A program made the translations under genes and the position numbers. From an uncultured Eubacteriales bacterium (GTDB lineage: Bacteria > Bacillota > Clostridia > Oscillospirales > Acutalibacteraceae), in assembly GCA_934561055.1 (NCBI GenBank), contig CAKTFN010000010.1:1-64000 (forward strand): a stretch of DNA of 64,000 bases, read 5' to 3'. The first letter of the stretch is position 1. Every line of letters starts with the position of its first letter. Under the pieces are notes generated by a model. That model was not told the origin of the DNA, did no database searches, and was given only the letters and a program-made list of their open reading frames with translations. Positions 27,391-35,264 of the stretch are shown here, in pieces.

Positions 27391-27448
27391 AGCCGCCGAT
27401 TGAAAGAGATTTTTCCGCTTCGGGATTTTCTTTTAGCGTTCGGCGGCT
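27391..27448 (+). other. Leader hairpin upstream of comM/yifB
   Basis: The perfect 9-bp pair AGCCGCCGA / TCGGCGGCT closes a 40-base interior in which AAAGA / TCTTT can pair again. No T-run follows, so it is not a terminator. It lies between the promoter and the ribosome binding site. I do not recognise it as a known riboswitch. Confidence 0.5.
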
Positions 27449-27476
27449 GAAAAGCGATTAAACAAAGGGTGGTTTC

Positions 27477-29012
27477 ATGTTTTCAAAAGTCAACAGCGCC
27501 GGTCTTTTCGGCCTTAAAACATATTCCGTCGGGGTTGAAGCCTCAATCGAAAGTCTCGGTCTTCCGAAGTTTGAGATAGTCGGCCTTCCGGATGCGGCGG
27601 TTTCGGAGTCGAGAGACAGAGTTCGTGCGGCGATGAAAAACAGCCGTTTTGACTTTCCCGTCGGAAGAATCACCGTCAACCTCTCCCCCGCCGACAAGAA
27701 AAAGGAAGGTCCGATGTATGACGTTCCGATTCTTATTGCGCTTCTCATCGCTTCGGGTCAGCTTTCGGCAGACGTTTCAAAATGCTGCTTTTTCGGCGAG
27801 CTTTCGCTTTCCGGCCGGGTCAACAAGGTCACCGGTGCGCTTCCGCTTGCAATCCACGCAAGAGACAACGGCTTCACCGAACTTTTTGTTCCGCTTGAAA
27901 ACGCAAGCGAATGTTTTGTTGTTGACAAAGTGAACATCTATCCGGTCAAAGACGTAAAATCGCTCGTTGCCCACCTCAAGGGAACGCAGAAAATCAAAAA
28001 GATTGACAAAAACTTTTACGGCGAATACGAGTACCCGAAGGAATATATGTTTGATTTTGCGGACGTCAAGGGGCAGTACCAGGTCAAGCGTGCGCTTGAA
28101 ATTGCGGCCGCCGGCGGTCACAACACGCTGATGATAGGCCCTCCGGGTTCGGGAAAAAGTATGCTTGCAAAACGCATTCCGTCGATTCTTCCGGACATGA
28201 CGTTTGAGGAAAGCCTTGAAACCACAAAAATTTACTCGATTGCCGGCGCACTTGCCGACAACATTTCGCTGATAAAATCACGTCCGTTCAGGTCGCCGCA
28301 CCACACAATTTCGGCCGCCGGACTTTCGGGCGGAGGAAGAGTTCCGAGGCCGGGAGAATTGAGCCTTGCCCACCACGGCGTTCTTTTTCTTGATGAGCTT
28401 CCGGAGTTTCCGCGCGTTTCGATGGAGGTTCTCCGTCAGCCGATGGAGGACGGGCAAATCACGATTTCCCGTGTCTCCGGAACGCTGACTTATCCGTGCG
28501 AGGTCATGCTCGTTTGTGCGATGAACCCGTGTCCCTGCGGCTTTTACGGCCACCCGACGAAAAAATGCACCTGCCCGAAAGGCGCACCGGCAAAGTACCT
28601 TGCAAAGGTGAGCGGTCCCCTTCTCGACAGGCTTGACATTCACATTGAAGTTCCGCAGGTGGACTTCAAAAAGCTCTCGGACGATACGCTCGCCGAAAGT
28701 TCTGCGGAAATCAAAAAGCGTGTCAACGCCGCAAGAAAAATTCAGCAGCAGCGGCTTCAAGGCACGGGCGTTTCCTGCAACGGAAAAATGACGCCCGCAC
28801 TGACAAGAAAGTTTTGCGTGCTTGACGAAAAGTCGAAGAATATGCTTGAAAAAAGCTTTGAAGCACTTGGCCTTTCCGCAAGGGCGTATGACAAAATTCT
28901 TCGTGTTGCAAGAACGATTGCCGACCTTGACGGCAGTGCAAACATCACGCTTGACCATGTGACCGAGGCGGTTCAATACAGAAGCCTTGACAGGAAGTTC
29001 TGGAGGGAATGA
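27477..29012 (+). CDS. YifB/ComM-family Mg-chelatase-like AAA+ ATPase
   Basis: A 511-residue protein with the three parts of the family: an N-terminal Lon-substrate-like domain (1-170; VEASIESLGLPKFEIVGLPD), a central AAA+ domain with Walker A GPPGSGKSMLAKR, Walker B VLFLDELPEF and sensor region VMLVCAMNPCPCG, and a C-terminal helical domain (about 400-511). A four-Cys cluster (NPCPCGFYG...CTCPKG) is typical. In Haemophilus ComM is a helicase that promotes branch migration in natural transformation. RBS AAAGGGTGG precedes the ATG. Confidence 0.93.
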   Translation: MFSKVNSAGLFGLKTYSVGVEASIESLGLPKFEIVGLPDAAVSESRDRVRAAMKNSRFDFPVGRITVNLSPADKKKEGPMYDVPILIALLIASGQLSADVSKCCFFGELSLSGRVNKVTGALPLAIHARDNGFTELFVPLENASECFVVDKVNIYPVKDVKSLVAHLKGTQKIKKIDKNFYGEYEYPKEYMFDFADVKGQYQVKRALEIAAAGGHNTLMIGPPGSGKSMLAKRIPSILPDMTFEESLETTKIYSIAGALADNISLIKSRPFRSPHHTISAAGLSGGGRVPRPGELSLAHHGVLFLDELPEFPRVSMEVLRQPMEDGQITISRVSGTLTYPCEVMLVCAMNPCPCGFYGHPTKKCTCPKGAPAKYLAKVSGPLLDRLDIHIEVPQVDFKKLSDDTLAESSAEIKKRVNAARKIQQQRLQGTGVSCNGKMTPALTRKFCVLDEKSKNMLEKSFEALGLSARAYDKILRVARTIADLDGSANITLDHVTEAVQYRSLDRKFWRE

Positions 29013-29025
29013 AGCGCTTTCGGCA

Positions 29026-29054
29026 TTGACTTTACTTATAATTAATGCTATTAT
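29026..29054 (+). promoter_or_regulatory. Promoter of the LRR surface protein gene
   Basis: TTGACT (29026-29031) and TATTAT (29049-29054) are spaced by 17 bases, 32 bases before the ATG at 29086. Confidence 0.65.
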
Positions 29055-29085
29055 AAATTTATTAAAATTTTAGGAGGAAAATAAA

Positions 29086-31203
29086 ATGAAAGAAAAATCG
29101 ACAATCAAAATTTTTAAGACTCCGATTATAGCTCTTCTTATGACCGTTTTATGCTTCGCTTTTGCAATGACGGCAAGTGCTGAAACCGTCGGCGGAAACT
29201 GCGGAAAAGACGGAGACAATGTTACTTGGTCTCTTGACACCGAGACGGGCGTTCTGACGATTTCCGGTGAGGGTGATATGGAGGATTATCGCTTCGGTAG
29301 CAATTTCGATGACAAAATAGCCCCATGGCGGTCTTATAGTATCAATTCTGTTACAATCAAAGAAGGAGTAACAACTGTTGGCGAGTGTGCATTTTATAAA
29401 TGCACAGAACTTAAAGACGTAATACTTCCAAACAGCATTTCTTTAATTAAATGCGATGCTTTTGCGTCATGTTCAGAAATCGCACAAATCGAACTGCCAT
29501 ATTCATTAACAGGTATTTATTCAGGTGCATTTAATAGTTGTTCTAAACTTGAAGAAATAGACATTCCAGATAGTGTTACCTCAATAGGAGACGGTGCTTT
29601 CAGAGAATGTAGCTCATTAAAAAGAATAAAACTATCGAACAATATCACCTGTATCGACTATAACACTTTCAATAATTGCAAAGCATTGACCGAAATAACA
29701 ATTCCGAATAGCGTTACCAAAATAGTAATGTGTGCGTTTGAAGGATGTTCCTCATTGGTTAATGTAAGCATTCCCAACAGTGTAAATTCAATCGGTGACA
29801 ATGCTTTTAGTGATTGTTCATCGTTGGTAAATATAAACATACCAAATAGCGTTAAACTAATTGGTGCGTGCGCATTTTTCGGTTGTTGCTCATTACCGGA
29901 AATAAACATCCCTAATAGTATATCATCTATTAATTATGGTGTATTCAGCTGGTGTACTTCACTCAGGAAAGTAAATATTCCGAATACTGTTACAAGCATT
30001 GACGAGTGCGCTTTTTCCTACTGTATATCATTAAATAAATTTTTAGTCGATTCATCAAATAAGCATTTTTCAGCTGATAATTACGGTGCTCTTTATAATA
30101 AAGACAAATCAGTTTTGATTTCTTATCCTGCCGGAAGTAAAAATACCGAATATATTATGCCGGATTCAGTCAACAAGGTATGTACCGATGCATTTTTATA
30201 CTGTACTTTTCTTGAAAAAATCGTCTTCAGTGATAGTGTTAAAGAGATTGATTCTGAAACTGTTACTAATTGTTTTGCATTAACGGATTTGGTTTTACCT
30301 AAGGCTTGTTCCCGTTTGGGAGAAATTGCCATTGCTTTAAATCCGTCTTTGAAAACATTGACGATTAAAAGTATGGATGCTCAATTTGACGAACTTTCTG
30401 TATGCGCTTCCATTTTAACACTAAAAGATAATTATTCTTTGGATGATTTTCGTAATGAATTATATTCCTCTGAGCATCCCGATATAGATAGCATATTTGA
30501 AAAATATTTTGATTCCCATGATGATATGGTATACATCGGCACTATCATCTGCCATTCCGGTTCAACCGCAGAAGCATACGCAAAAGAAAACGGCATAGAC
30601 TATGAAACCGTTCACTTCTTCGGCGATTGGGTCTATGATTGGGACAACCTTTTCCGTGAGCACACCTGCACAATTTGCGGTTACACCGAAAAGGAAAACC
30701 TTGAAAAAGAAACCGACGGCGACGTTGAAATCGTCAAGCCCACAGATCCCGACAAAGACTTTGAAGTTGACAAAATTGAAAAGAACAGCAGCAAATATCT
30801 TCTCATTGAAGAAAGCTTTAAGCAGAACCACGAGGGAGATTACAGCATTCTCCGCTCCTTTGATATCACGCTCAAAAACAAAGACGGCGTTCATGTTCAG
30901 CCTGACGGAACCGTCAAGGTCAAACTGCCCAACGATTGGAAAAAGAACGGCGTATACAAAGTCTATCGTGTCAACGACGACGGAACACTCACCGATATGA
31001 ACGCATACCGTCAGGGCAGTCACCTCGTTTTTGAAACCGACCATTTCAGCATTTATGTTATCGTTGACGAAAGCGGCGAACAAGCCGACACCGATGATTC
31101 CGGAAGCGACACATCATCAAATGCCTTTTCAAAATTTTTGAGCAAGCTCAAAGACCTTTTCAAAATCATCATCGAGTTTTTCAAATCACTCGGCAGAAAA
31201 TAA
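29086..31203 (+). CDS. BspA-like leucine-rich-repeat surface protein
   Basis: A 705-residue secreted protein: signal peptide (1-31), a GGNCGKDGDNVTWSLDTETGVL start motif common to clostridial LRR_5 proteins, then about 10-12 BspA-type repeats (about 80-380) of the form (I/L)PNSVxxIGxxAFxxCSSL. A C-terminal domain (about 520-670) and an amphipathic basic tail ending LFKIIIEFFKSLGRK follow. No LPXTG motif is visible. Repeats like these bind host proteins or other cells. The repeat section is visibly more AT-rich than its own ends and the flanking genes, suggesting acquisition or recombination of the repeat block. RBS TAGGAGG precedes the ATG. Confidence 0.88.
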   Translation: MKEKSTIKIFKTPIIALLMTVLCFAFAMTASAETVGGNCGKDGDNVTWSLDTETGVLTISGEGDMEDYRFGSNFDDKIAPWRSYSINSVTIKEGVTTVGECAFYKCTELKDVILPNSISLIKCDAFASCSEIAQIELPYSLTGIYSGAFNSCSKLEEIDIPDSVTSIGDGAFRECSSLKRIKLSNNITCIDYNTFNNCKALTEITIPNSVTKIVMCAFEGCSSLVNVSIPNSVNSIGDNAFSDCSSLVNINIPNSVKLIGACAFFGCCSLPEINIPNSISSINYGVFSWCTSLRKVNIPNTVTSIDECAFSYCISLNKFLVDSSNKHFSADNYGALYNKDKSVLISYPAGSKNTEYIMPDSVNKVCTDAFLYCTFLEKIVFSDSVKEIDSETVTNCFALTDLVLPKACSRLGEIAIALNPSLKTLTIKSMDAQFDELSVCASILTLKDNYSLDDFRNELYSSEHPDIDSIFEKYFDSHDDMVYIGTIICHSGSTAEAYAKENGIDYETVHFFGDWVYDWDNLFREHTCTICGYTEKENLEKETDGDVEIVKPTDPDKDFEVDKIEKNSSKYLLIEESFKQNHEGDYSILRSFDITLKNKDGVHVQPDGTVKVKLPNDWKKNGVYKVYRVNDDGTLTDMNAYRQGSHLVFETDHFSIYVIVDESGEQADTDDSGSDTSSNAFSKFLSKLKDLFKIIIEFFKSLGRK

Positions 31204-31207
31204 AATC

Positions 31208-31239
31208 AACCGGGAGCGAGCAATCGTTCCCGGTTTTTT
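31208..31239 (+). terminator. Terminator after the LRR gene
   Basis: Stem AACCGGGA-CGA / TCG-TCCCGGTT with a tetraloop-size loop, followed by T6. Confidence 0.85.
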
Positions 31240-31259
31240 GCGGCTATTTTGAAATAGAG

Positions 31260-31709
31260 TTAGTTCACATCTTTATACATCTGCAAATACTCAAGGTTTT
31301 TGAACCCCTTGCGCTCATAAAGTCCCCTTGCACGGTTGTTTTCCGGCTCGGTTTCAAGGCGGTATCTTGCGGCCGGAACATTCTCATAAAGGTATTTGAA
31401 AAAGGCCGTTCCGATTCCGTGACCCTGAAAAGCGTTTCTGACATAAAGCTCTTCAACCCAAACGAGCATTCCCCCGACTTCGTGCGAAAACATTTTATCG
31501 AGGAGCGCATAGCCGGCAATTTCGCCTTTTTCCGTTTCAAAAACGTAACACTCAAGATAAACGTCCGAACGCATCAGCTCGTCAAAGGTTTTGAAATGAA
31601 ACTCGTCGTCGATACTTTCCAAAACGGCGTCGCTTTCATAAAATTCACGGCTCATTTTGATGAACTCATCTTTATCGGACGAGAGTATTTTTCTGATTGA
31701 GTAATTCAT
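31260..31709 (-). CDS. GNAT-family N-acetyltransferase
   Basis: A 149-residue acetyltransferase with the GNAT fold: the acetyl-CoA loop is in VRNAFQGHGIGTAFFKYL (Q/RxxGxG/A), preceded by the LVWVEELYV strand and followed by LETEPENNRARGLYERKGF. The ATG at 31709 is chosen because the domain starts immediately after it; the longer frame (from 31802) adds unconserved basic residues. The substrate is unknown. Confidence 0.88.
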   Translation of the reverse strand: MNYSIRKILSSDKDEFIKMSREFYESDAVLESIDDEFHFKTFDELMRSDVYLECYVFETEKGEIAGYALLDKMFSHEVGGMLVWVEELYVRNAFQGHGIGTAFFKYLYENVPAARYRLETEPENNRARGLYERKGFKNLEYLQMYKDVN

Positions 31710-31893
31710 TCTTTCTTTTTCCTTTCGTGTCATTGTTTCTCTTCGCTTCATATTATAGCATACGGAAAAATTTTCGTCAACCGAGGCGCTGTTTTGCTTC
31801 AAGCTTTTTTATGCATTTTAACCGTTTAAAGCGTTTGTGCGACGGGCTTTTTTCGTCAGCTTTCATAAAGAAGCGCTTTTTTTTAAAAATCAC

Positions 31894-31922
31894 TTGACAA
31901 ATAACCTTAAAAGTGGTTTAAT
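31894..31922 (+). promoter_or_regulatory. Promoter of the T-box/trpXYZ operon
   Basis: TTGACA (31894-31899) and TTTAAT (31917-31922) are spaced by 17 bases, placing +1 just before the T-box leader. Confidence 0.75.
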
Positions 31923-31947
31923 CATGACAACAAATGAATACCTTATC

Positions 31948-32231
31948 TCAAACCGATGAGAAAGAGTGAGTAGGTTTTGTCTTCTTTTCTTTCAGAGAGC
32001 CGTTGACGGTGGGAATACGGCAGGAAAACCAAAACCGAATGGACTTTCGAGGGCGAGCGGAAACGGATTTTTTTTCGGAGTATGTGAGACGGAGATGACC
32101 CTTCGTGAAAAAAGGTCGGCATATGTTTGTATGCGTAAAGCGGACGCAAATGCGTTAAGCCGGGTGGCACCGCAGGATTTAGTTTTTTATCCTGTCCCAG
32201 CAAGAAATTGCAGGGACGGGATTTTTATTTT
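31948..32231 (+). promoter_or_regulatory. T-box leader with UGG (Trp) specifier
   Basis: The stem I start (CGATGAGAAAGAGTGAGTAG), the CAGAGAGCCG and GGTGGGAA apical parts and the specifier loop GAA-TGG-AC (TGG at 32040-32042) appear in order. The T-box sequence GGGTGGCACCGC is at 32162-32173, and a terminator (TCCTGTCCC...GGGACGGGA, then T5) ends near 32231. Uncharged tRNA-Trp should stabilise the antiterminator and turn on the downstream ABC transporter genes. Confidence 0.93.
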
Positions 32232-32367
32232 ATCCCGACTCAAAAACCAAAGGAGTGAAAGATATGAAAACAAAACGATGGCGACGGTTAAACAACCCCC
32301 AACCTTCAAAAGCCGTTAACACTTCAAAATTTTATTATAACTCTTCAATAAAGAAAGGAATTTTACC

Positions 32368-33447
32368 ATGAAAAAGATAATTGCTCTTGTTCTTGCTCTT
32401 ACACTCGTTTTTGCATTTGCCGCCTGCTCCGAAAAGGACAGCAACACCACAACCCCCTCCGGCGATTCTTCGTCCGCACCGAACAGCGAAGCCGTAACCT
32501 ATAAAATCGGCATTTGCAACTATGTTGATGACGCTTCGCTCAACCAAATTTATCAAAACATCGAATCAAAGCTTGCTTCAATAGGCAGCGAAAAGAACGT
32601 TAAGTTCGATATCGCCTATGACAACTGCAACGCCGACCCGAACGTTCTCAATCAGATCATCGCAAACTTCGTTGCAGACAAGGTTGACCTCATGGTCGGA
32701 ATCGCAACTCCGGTCGCAATGGCAATGCAGAGCGCAACAAAGGACAACAAAATTCCCGTAATCTTCTCCGCAGTTTCCGATCCCGCCGGAGAAAAAACAA
32801 AGCTTGTCGAATCGCTTGAAAAACCGGGAAGCAACATCACCGGAACCAGCGACTACCTTGACACGGCTTCGGTCATGAACCTCATCTTTGCCGTCAACGC
32901 CAACGTAAAAAAGGTCGGCCTTCTTTATGACGTAGGTCAGGATTCGGGAGCTGCGGCAATCGCAAGCGCAAAGAAATTTCTTGAAGAAAAAGGCATTGAA
33001 GTTGTTGAACGCACCGGAACAACCGTTGATGAAGTTGTTCTTGCCGCTCAGGCTCTTGTTTCGGATAAGGTTGACGCCGTTTTCACCCCGACCGACAACA
33101 CAATCATGAAGGCAGAGCTTTCAATCTATGAAATTCTTTCAAAAGCAGGCATTCCCCACTACACCGGCGCAGACTCATTCGCACTCAACGGCGCTTTCCT
33201 CGGCTACGGCGTTGACTACGCAAACCTTGGCGAGCAGACCGCAGAAATGATTGCAGAAGTTCTTCTTGACAAAAAAGACCCGGCAGAAATGGCAGTTCGT
33301 ACCTTCGACAACGGCACCGCAACCGTTAACACCGAAACCTGCGAAGCACTCGGCATGAGCTTTGACGAAGTTTCGGAAAAAATCAAGCCCTTCTGCACCG
33401 CAGTTAAGAGCATCAAAACCGCCGAAAGCTTTTCGGACGCTCAGTAA
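32368..33447 (+). CDS. TrpX-type ABC substrate-binding lipoprotein
   Basis: A 359-residue exported lipoprotein (lipobox FAFAAC, Cys about residue 20) of the PF04392 type I periplasmic-binding-like family. Visible features: ITYKIGI-like YKIGICNYVDDASLNQI start, VDLMVGIATPVAMAMQSAT, IPVIFSAVSDP, GSNITGTSDYLD, and KVGLLYDVGQDSG. Together with the next two genes and the Trp T-box it fits the predicted tryptophan importer TrpXYZ of Firmicutes. A Ser/Thr linker follows the lipid-modified Cys. RBS GAAAGGA precedes the ATG. Confidence 0.88.
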   Translation: MKKIIALVLALTLVFAFAACSEKDSNTTTPSGDSSSAPNSEAVTYKIGICNYVDDASLNQIYQNIESKLASIGSEKNVKFDIAYDNCNADPNVLNQIIANFVADKVDLMVGIATPVAMAMQSATKDNKIPVIFSAVSDPAGEKTKLVESLEKPGSNITGTSDYLDTASVMNLIFAVNANVKKVGLLYDVGQDSGAAAIASAKKFLEEKGIEVVERTGTTVDEVVLAAQALVSDKVDAVFTPTDNTIMKAELSIYEILSKAGIPHYTGADSFALNGAFLGYGVDYANLGEQTAEMIAEVLLDKKDPAEMAVRTFDNGTATVNTETCEALGMSFDEVSEKIKPFCTAVKSIKTAESFSDAQ

Positions 33448-33481
33448 CAAATCAAAGAAAATTAACACGGAGTGATAAACC

Positions 33482-34423
33482 ATGGACGTTTCATCTGCGC
33501 TCAGTCTTTTTCAAACCGCAGCGGAGCTTGGCCTGATAAGCTCGCTGACCGTTCTCTCGCTTTTTCTGAGCTACTCAATGCTCAACGTCTGTGACCTTTC
33601 AACCGACGGCTGCTTCACCCTTGGGGCAGTCGTCGGCGCTATGGTTGCGGCGTCGGGTCATCCCTTCCTTTCAATCCCGGCGGCAATGTGCGCCGGCATC
33701 CTTTCCGGCTTCATCACCGCTTTCCTTCAAACAAAAATGGGAATTGACAGTCTCCTTGCCGGAATCATAGTCAACACGGGACTTTATTCAATCAACATTG
33801 CCGTAATGGGCAACACGTCGCTCGTTAATCTCAACTTCACCGAGACGATTTTTACAAAGGTAAAAGCCGCACTTGAAAGCACGCCGTTTGCCGGTCAGTA
33901 CAAGCTCATTATTGCGGCGGCCGCCGTACTTCTCGTTGTTCTTTTCCTTTCGTTTTTCCTCAAAACGAACCTCGGTCTTGCGCTTCGTGCAACAGGCAAC
34001 AATCCGGACATGGTTCGCTCTTCTTCAATCAACACTTCAAAAATTATCATCATCGGCCTTTGCATTTCAAACTCGTTCACTGCCCTCTCAGGTTGCCTTC
34101 TTGCTCAGTCGCAGGGTTCGGCAAACATCGACATGGGAACCGGAATGGTTACGATCGCACTCGCTTCACTCCTCATCGGCGGAATACTTTTCAGCAAAAG
34201 GAAAAGCGTTGCGTTCAGAGCGGTATGTGCTGTTCTCGGCGCAGTGATTTTCCGCCTTGTTTATACTGCCGCACTTCGTTTCAATATGCCGGCATACATG
34301 CTCAAGCTTGTCTCTTCGGTAATCGTTATCGTTGCAATTTCCGCTCCGTATCTTAAAAAGCAATTTCCGAAAATCAAGAGAAGACTTGAACTCAGAAACA
34401 AAAAGGAGGCGGACTTAAGATGA
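33482..34423 (+). CDS. ABC transporter permease (TrpY-type)
   Basis: A 313-residue permease of the BPD_transp_2 (LivH/M-like) family with about 8-9 helices. LSYSMLNVCDLSTDGCFTLGA is the typical N-terminal stretch and GLALRATGNNPDMVRSSSINTSK is the EAA-like coupling loop near residues 160-185. It is encoded between the binding protein and the ATPase, overlapping the latter by four bases. Substrate tryptophan is inferred from the Trp T-box. Confidence 0.9.
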   Translation: MDVSSALSLFQTAAELGLISSLTVLSLFLSYSMLNVCDLSTDGCFTLGAVVGAMVAASGHPFLSIPAAMCAGILSGFITAFLQTKMGIDSLLAGIIVNTGLYSINIAVMGNTSLVNLNFTETIFTKVKAALESTPFAGQYKLIIAAAAVLLVVLFLSFFLKTNLGLALRATGNNPDMVRSSSINTSKIIIIGLCISNSFTALSGCLLAQSQGSANIDMGTGMVTIALASLLIGGILFSKRKSVAFRAVCAVLGAVIFRLVYTAALRFNMPAYMLKLVSSVIVIVAISAPYLKKQFPKIKRRLELRNKKEADLR

Positions 34424-35208
34424 TGCTTTCTCTTTCAAAAATTTCAAAAACCTTTAATCCCGGAACGGTCAACGCAAAGACCGCACTCAAAGACCTTTCG
34501 CTTAACGTTGAAAAAGGTGATTTCATCACGGTCATCGGCGCAAACGGTGCAGGAAAGTCAACGCTTTTCGGCGCAATTTCCGGAACCTTCCTCACCGACA
34601 GCGGACGTATCGTTCTTGACGGAACGGACATCACAATGATAGCTGAACACAAACGTTCAAAGTCAATCGGAAGGCTTTTTCAGGACCCGATGCTCGGTTC
34701 CGCCCCGGCAATGAGCATTGAAGAAAACCTTGCTCTCGCCGCCCACCGAGGAAGCTGGATCAGCCACACAACGAAAAAGGACAAAGAGGACTTCAAAGAG
34801 CGTCTATCCCTCCTCGGAATGGGACTTGAGGACAGAATGAAACAACCCGTCGGACTGCTTTCCGGCGGACAAAGGCAGGCTTTGACGCTCCTCATGGCAA
34901 CGATAAATCCACCTAAACTTCTTCTTCTTGACGAGCATACCGCAGCCCTTGACCCCGGAACGGCGGAAAAGGTTCTTGCCCTCACCGAAAGCATCGTCAA
35001 AGAAAACAAGCTCACCTGCATGATGATCACTCACAATATGCAGTCTGCGCTCGACCTCGGTAACCGCACCATCATGATGAACGGCGGAAACGTTGTTCTT
35101 GACGTGAGCGGAGAGGAAAGGAAATCGCTCACCGTCGGCGATCTTCTTCAAAAATTCAAAGCGAAGGTCGGAGAAGAACTCACAACCGACAGAATTTTAC
35201 TTTCGTAA
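34420..35208 (+). CDS. ABC transporter ATP-binding protein (TrpZ-type)
   Basis: A 262-residue ATPase: Walker A GANGAGKST (about 42-50), Q-loop GRLFQDP, signature LSGGQRQALTLLMAT, Walker B LLLLDEHTAALDP with Glu, and switch His in MITHNM. The DEHTAALDPGTA form is shared with the TrpZ-like ATPases of this transporter group. Its start codon overlaps the permease stop (ATGA). A terminator closes the operon. Confidence 0.92.
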   Translation: MMLSLSKISKTFNPGTVNAKTALKDLSLNVEKGDFITVIGANGAGKSTLFGAISGTFLTDSGRIVLDGTDITMIAEHKRSKSIGRLFQDPMLGSAPAMSIEENLALAAHRGSWISHTTKKDKEDFKERLSLLGMGLEDRMKQPVGLLSGGQRQALTLLMATINPPKLLLLDEHTAALDPGTAEKVLALTESIVKENKLTCMMITHNMQSALDLGNRTIMMNGGNVVLDVSGEERKSLTVGDLLQKFKAKVGEELTTDRILLS

Positions 35209-35217
35209 TCAAAAAAA

Positions 35218-35264
35218 AGCACAGCCGATACCGCTTGTTTCACGGTTTCGGCTGTGTTCGTTTT
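35218..35264. terminator. Terminator after trpXYZ-type operon
   Basis: The 9-bp stem CACAGCCGA / TCGGCTGTG, extended inside by CCG / CGG, is followed by TTCGTTTT; an A8 run on the left lets it also serve the converging M56 gene. Confidence 0.8.

Noticed and set aside
28278..28976. 232-codon open frame on the minus strand inside the comM/yifB gene
   Set aside because: It lies antisense to a well-conserved ATPase domain, has no ribosome site or recognisable domain, and is a by-product of codon bias.
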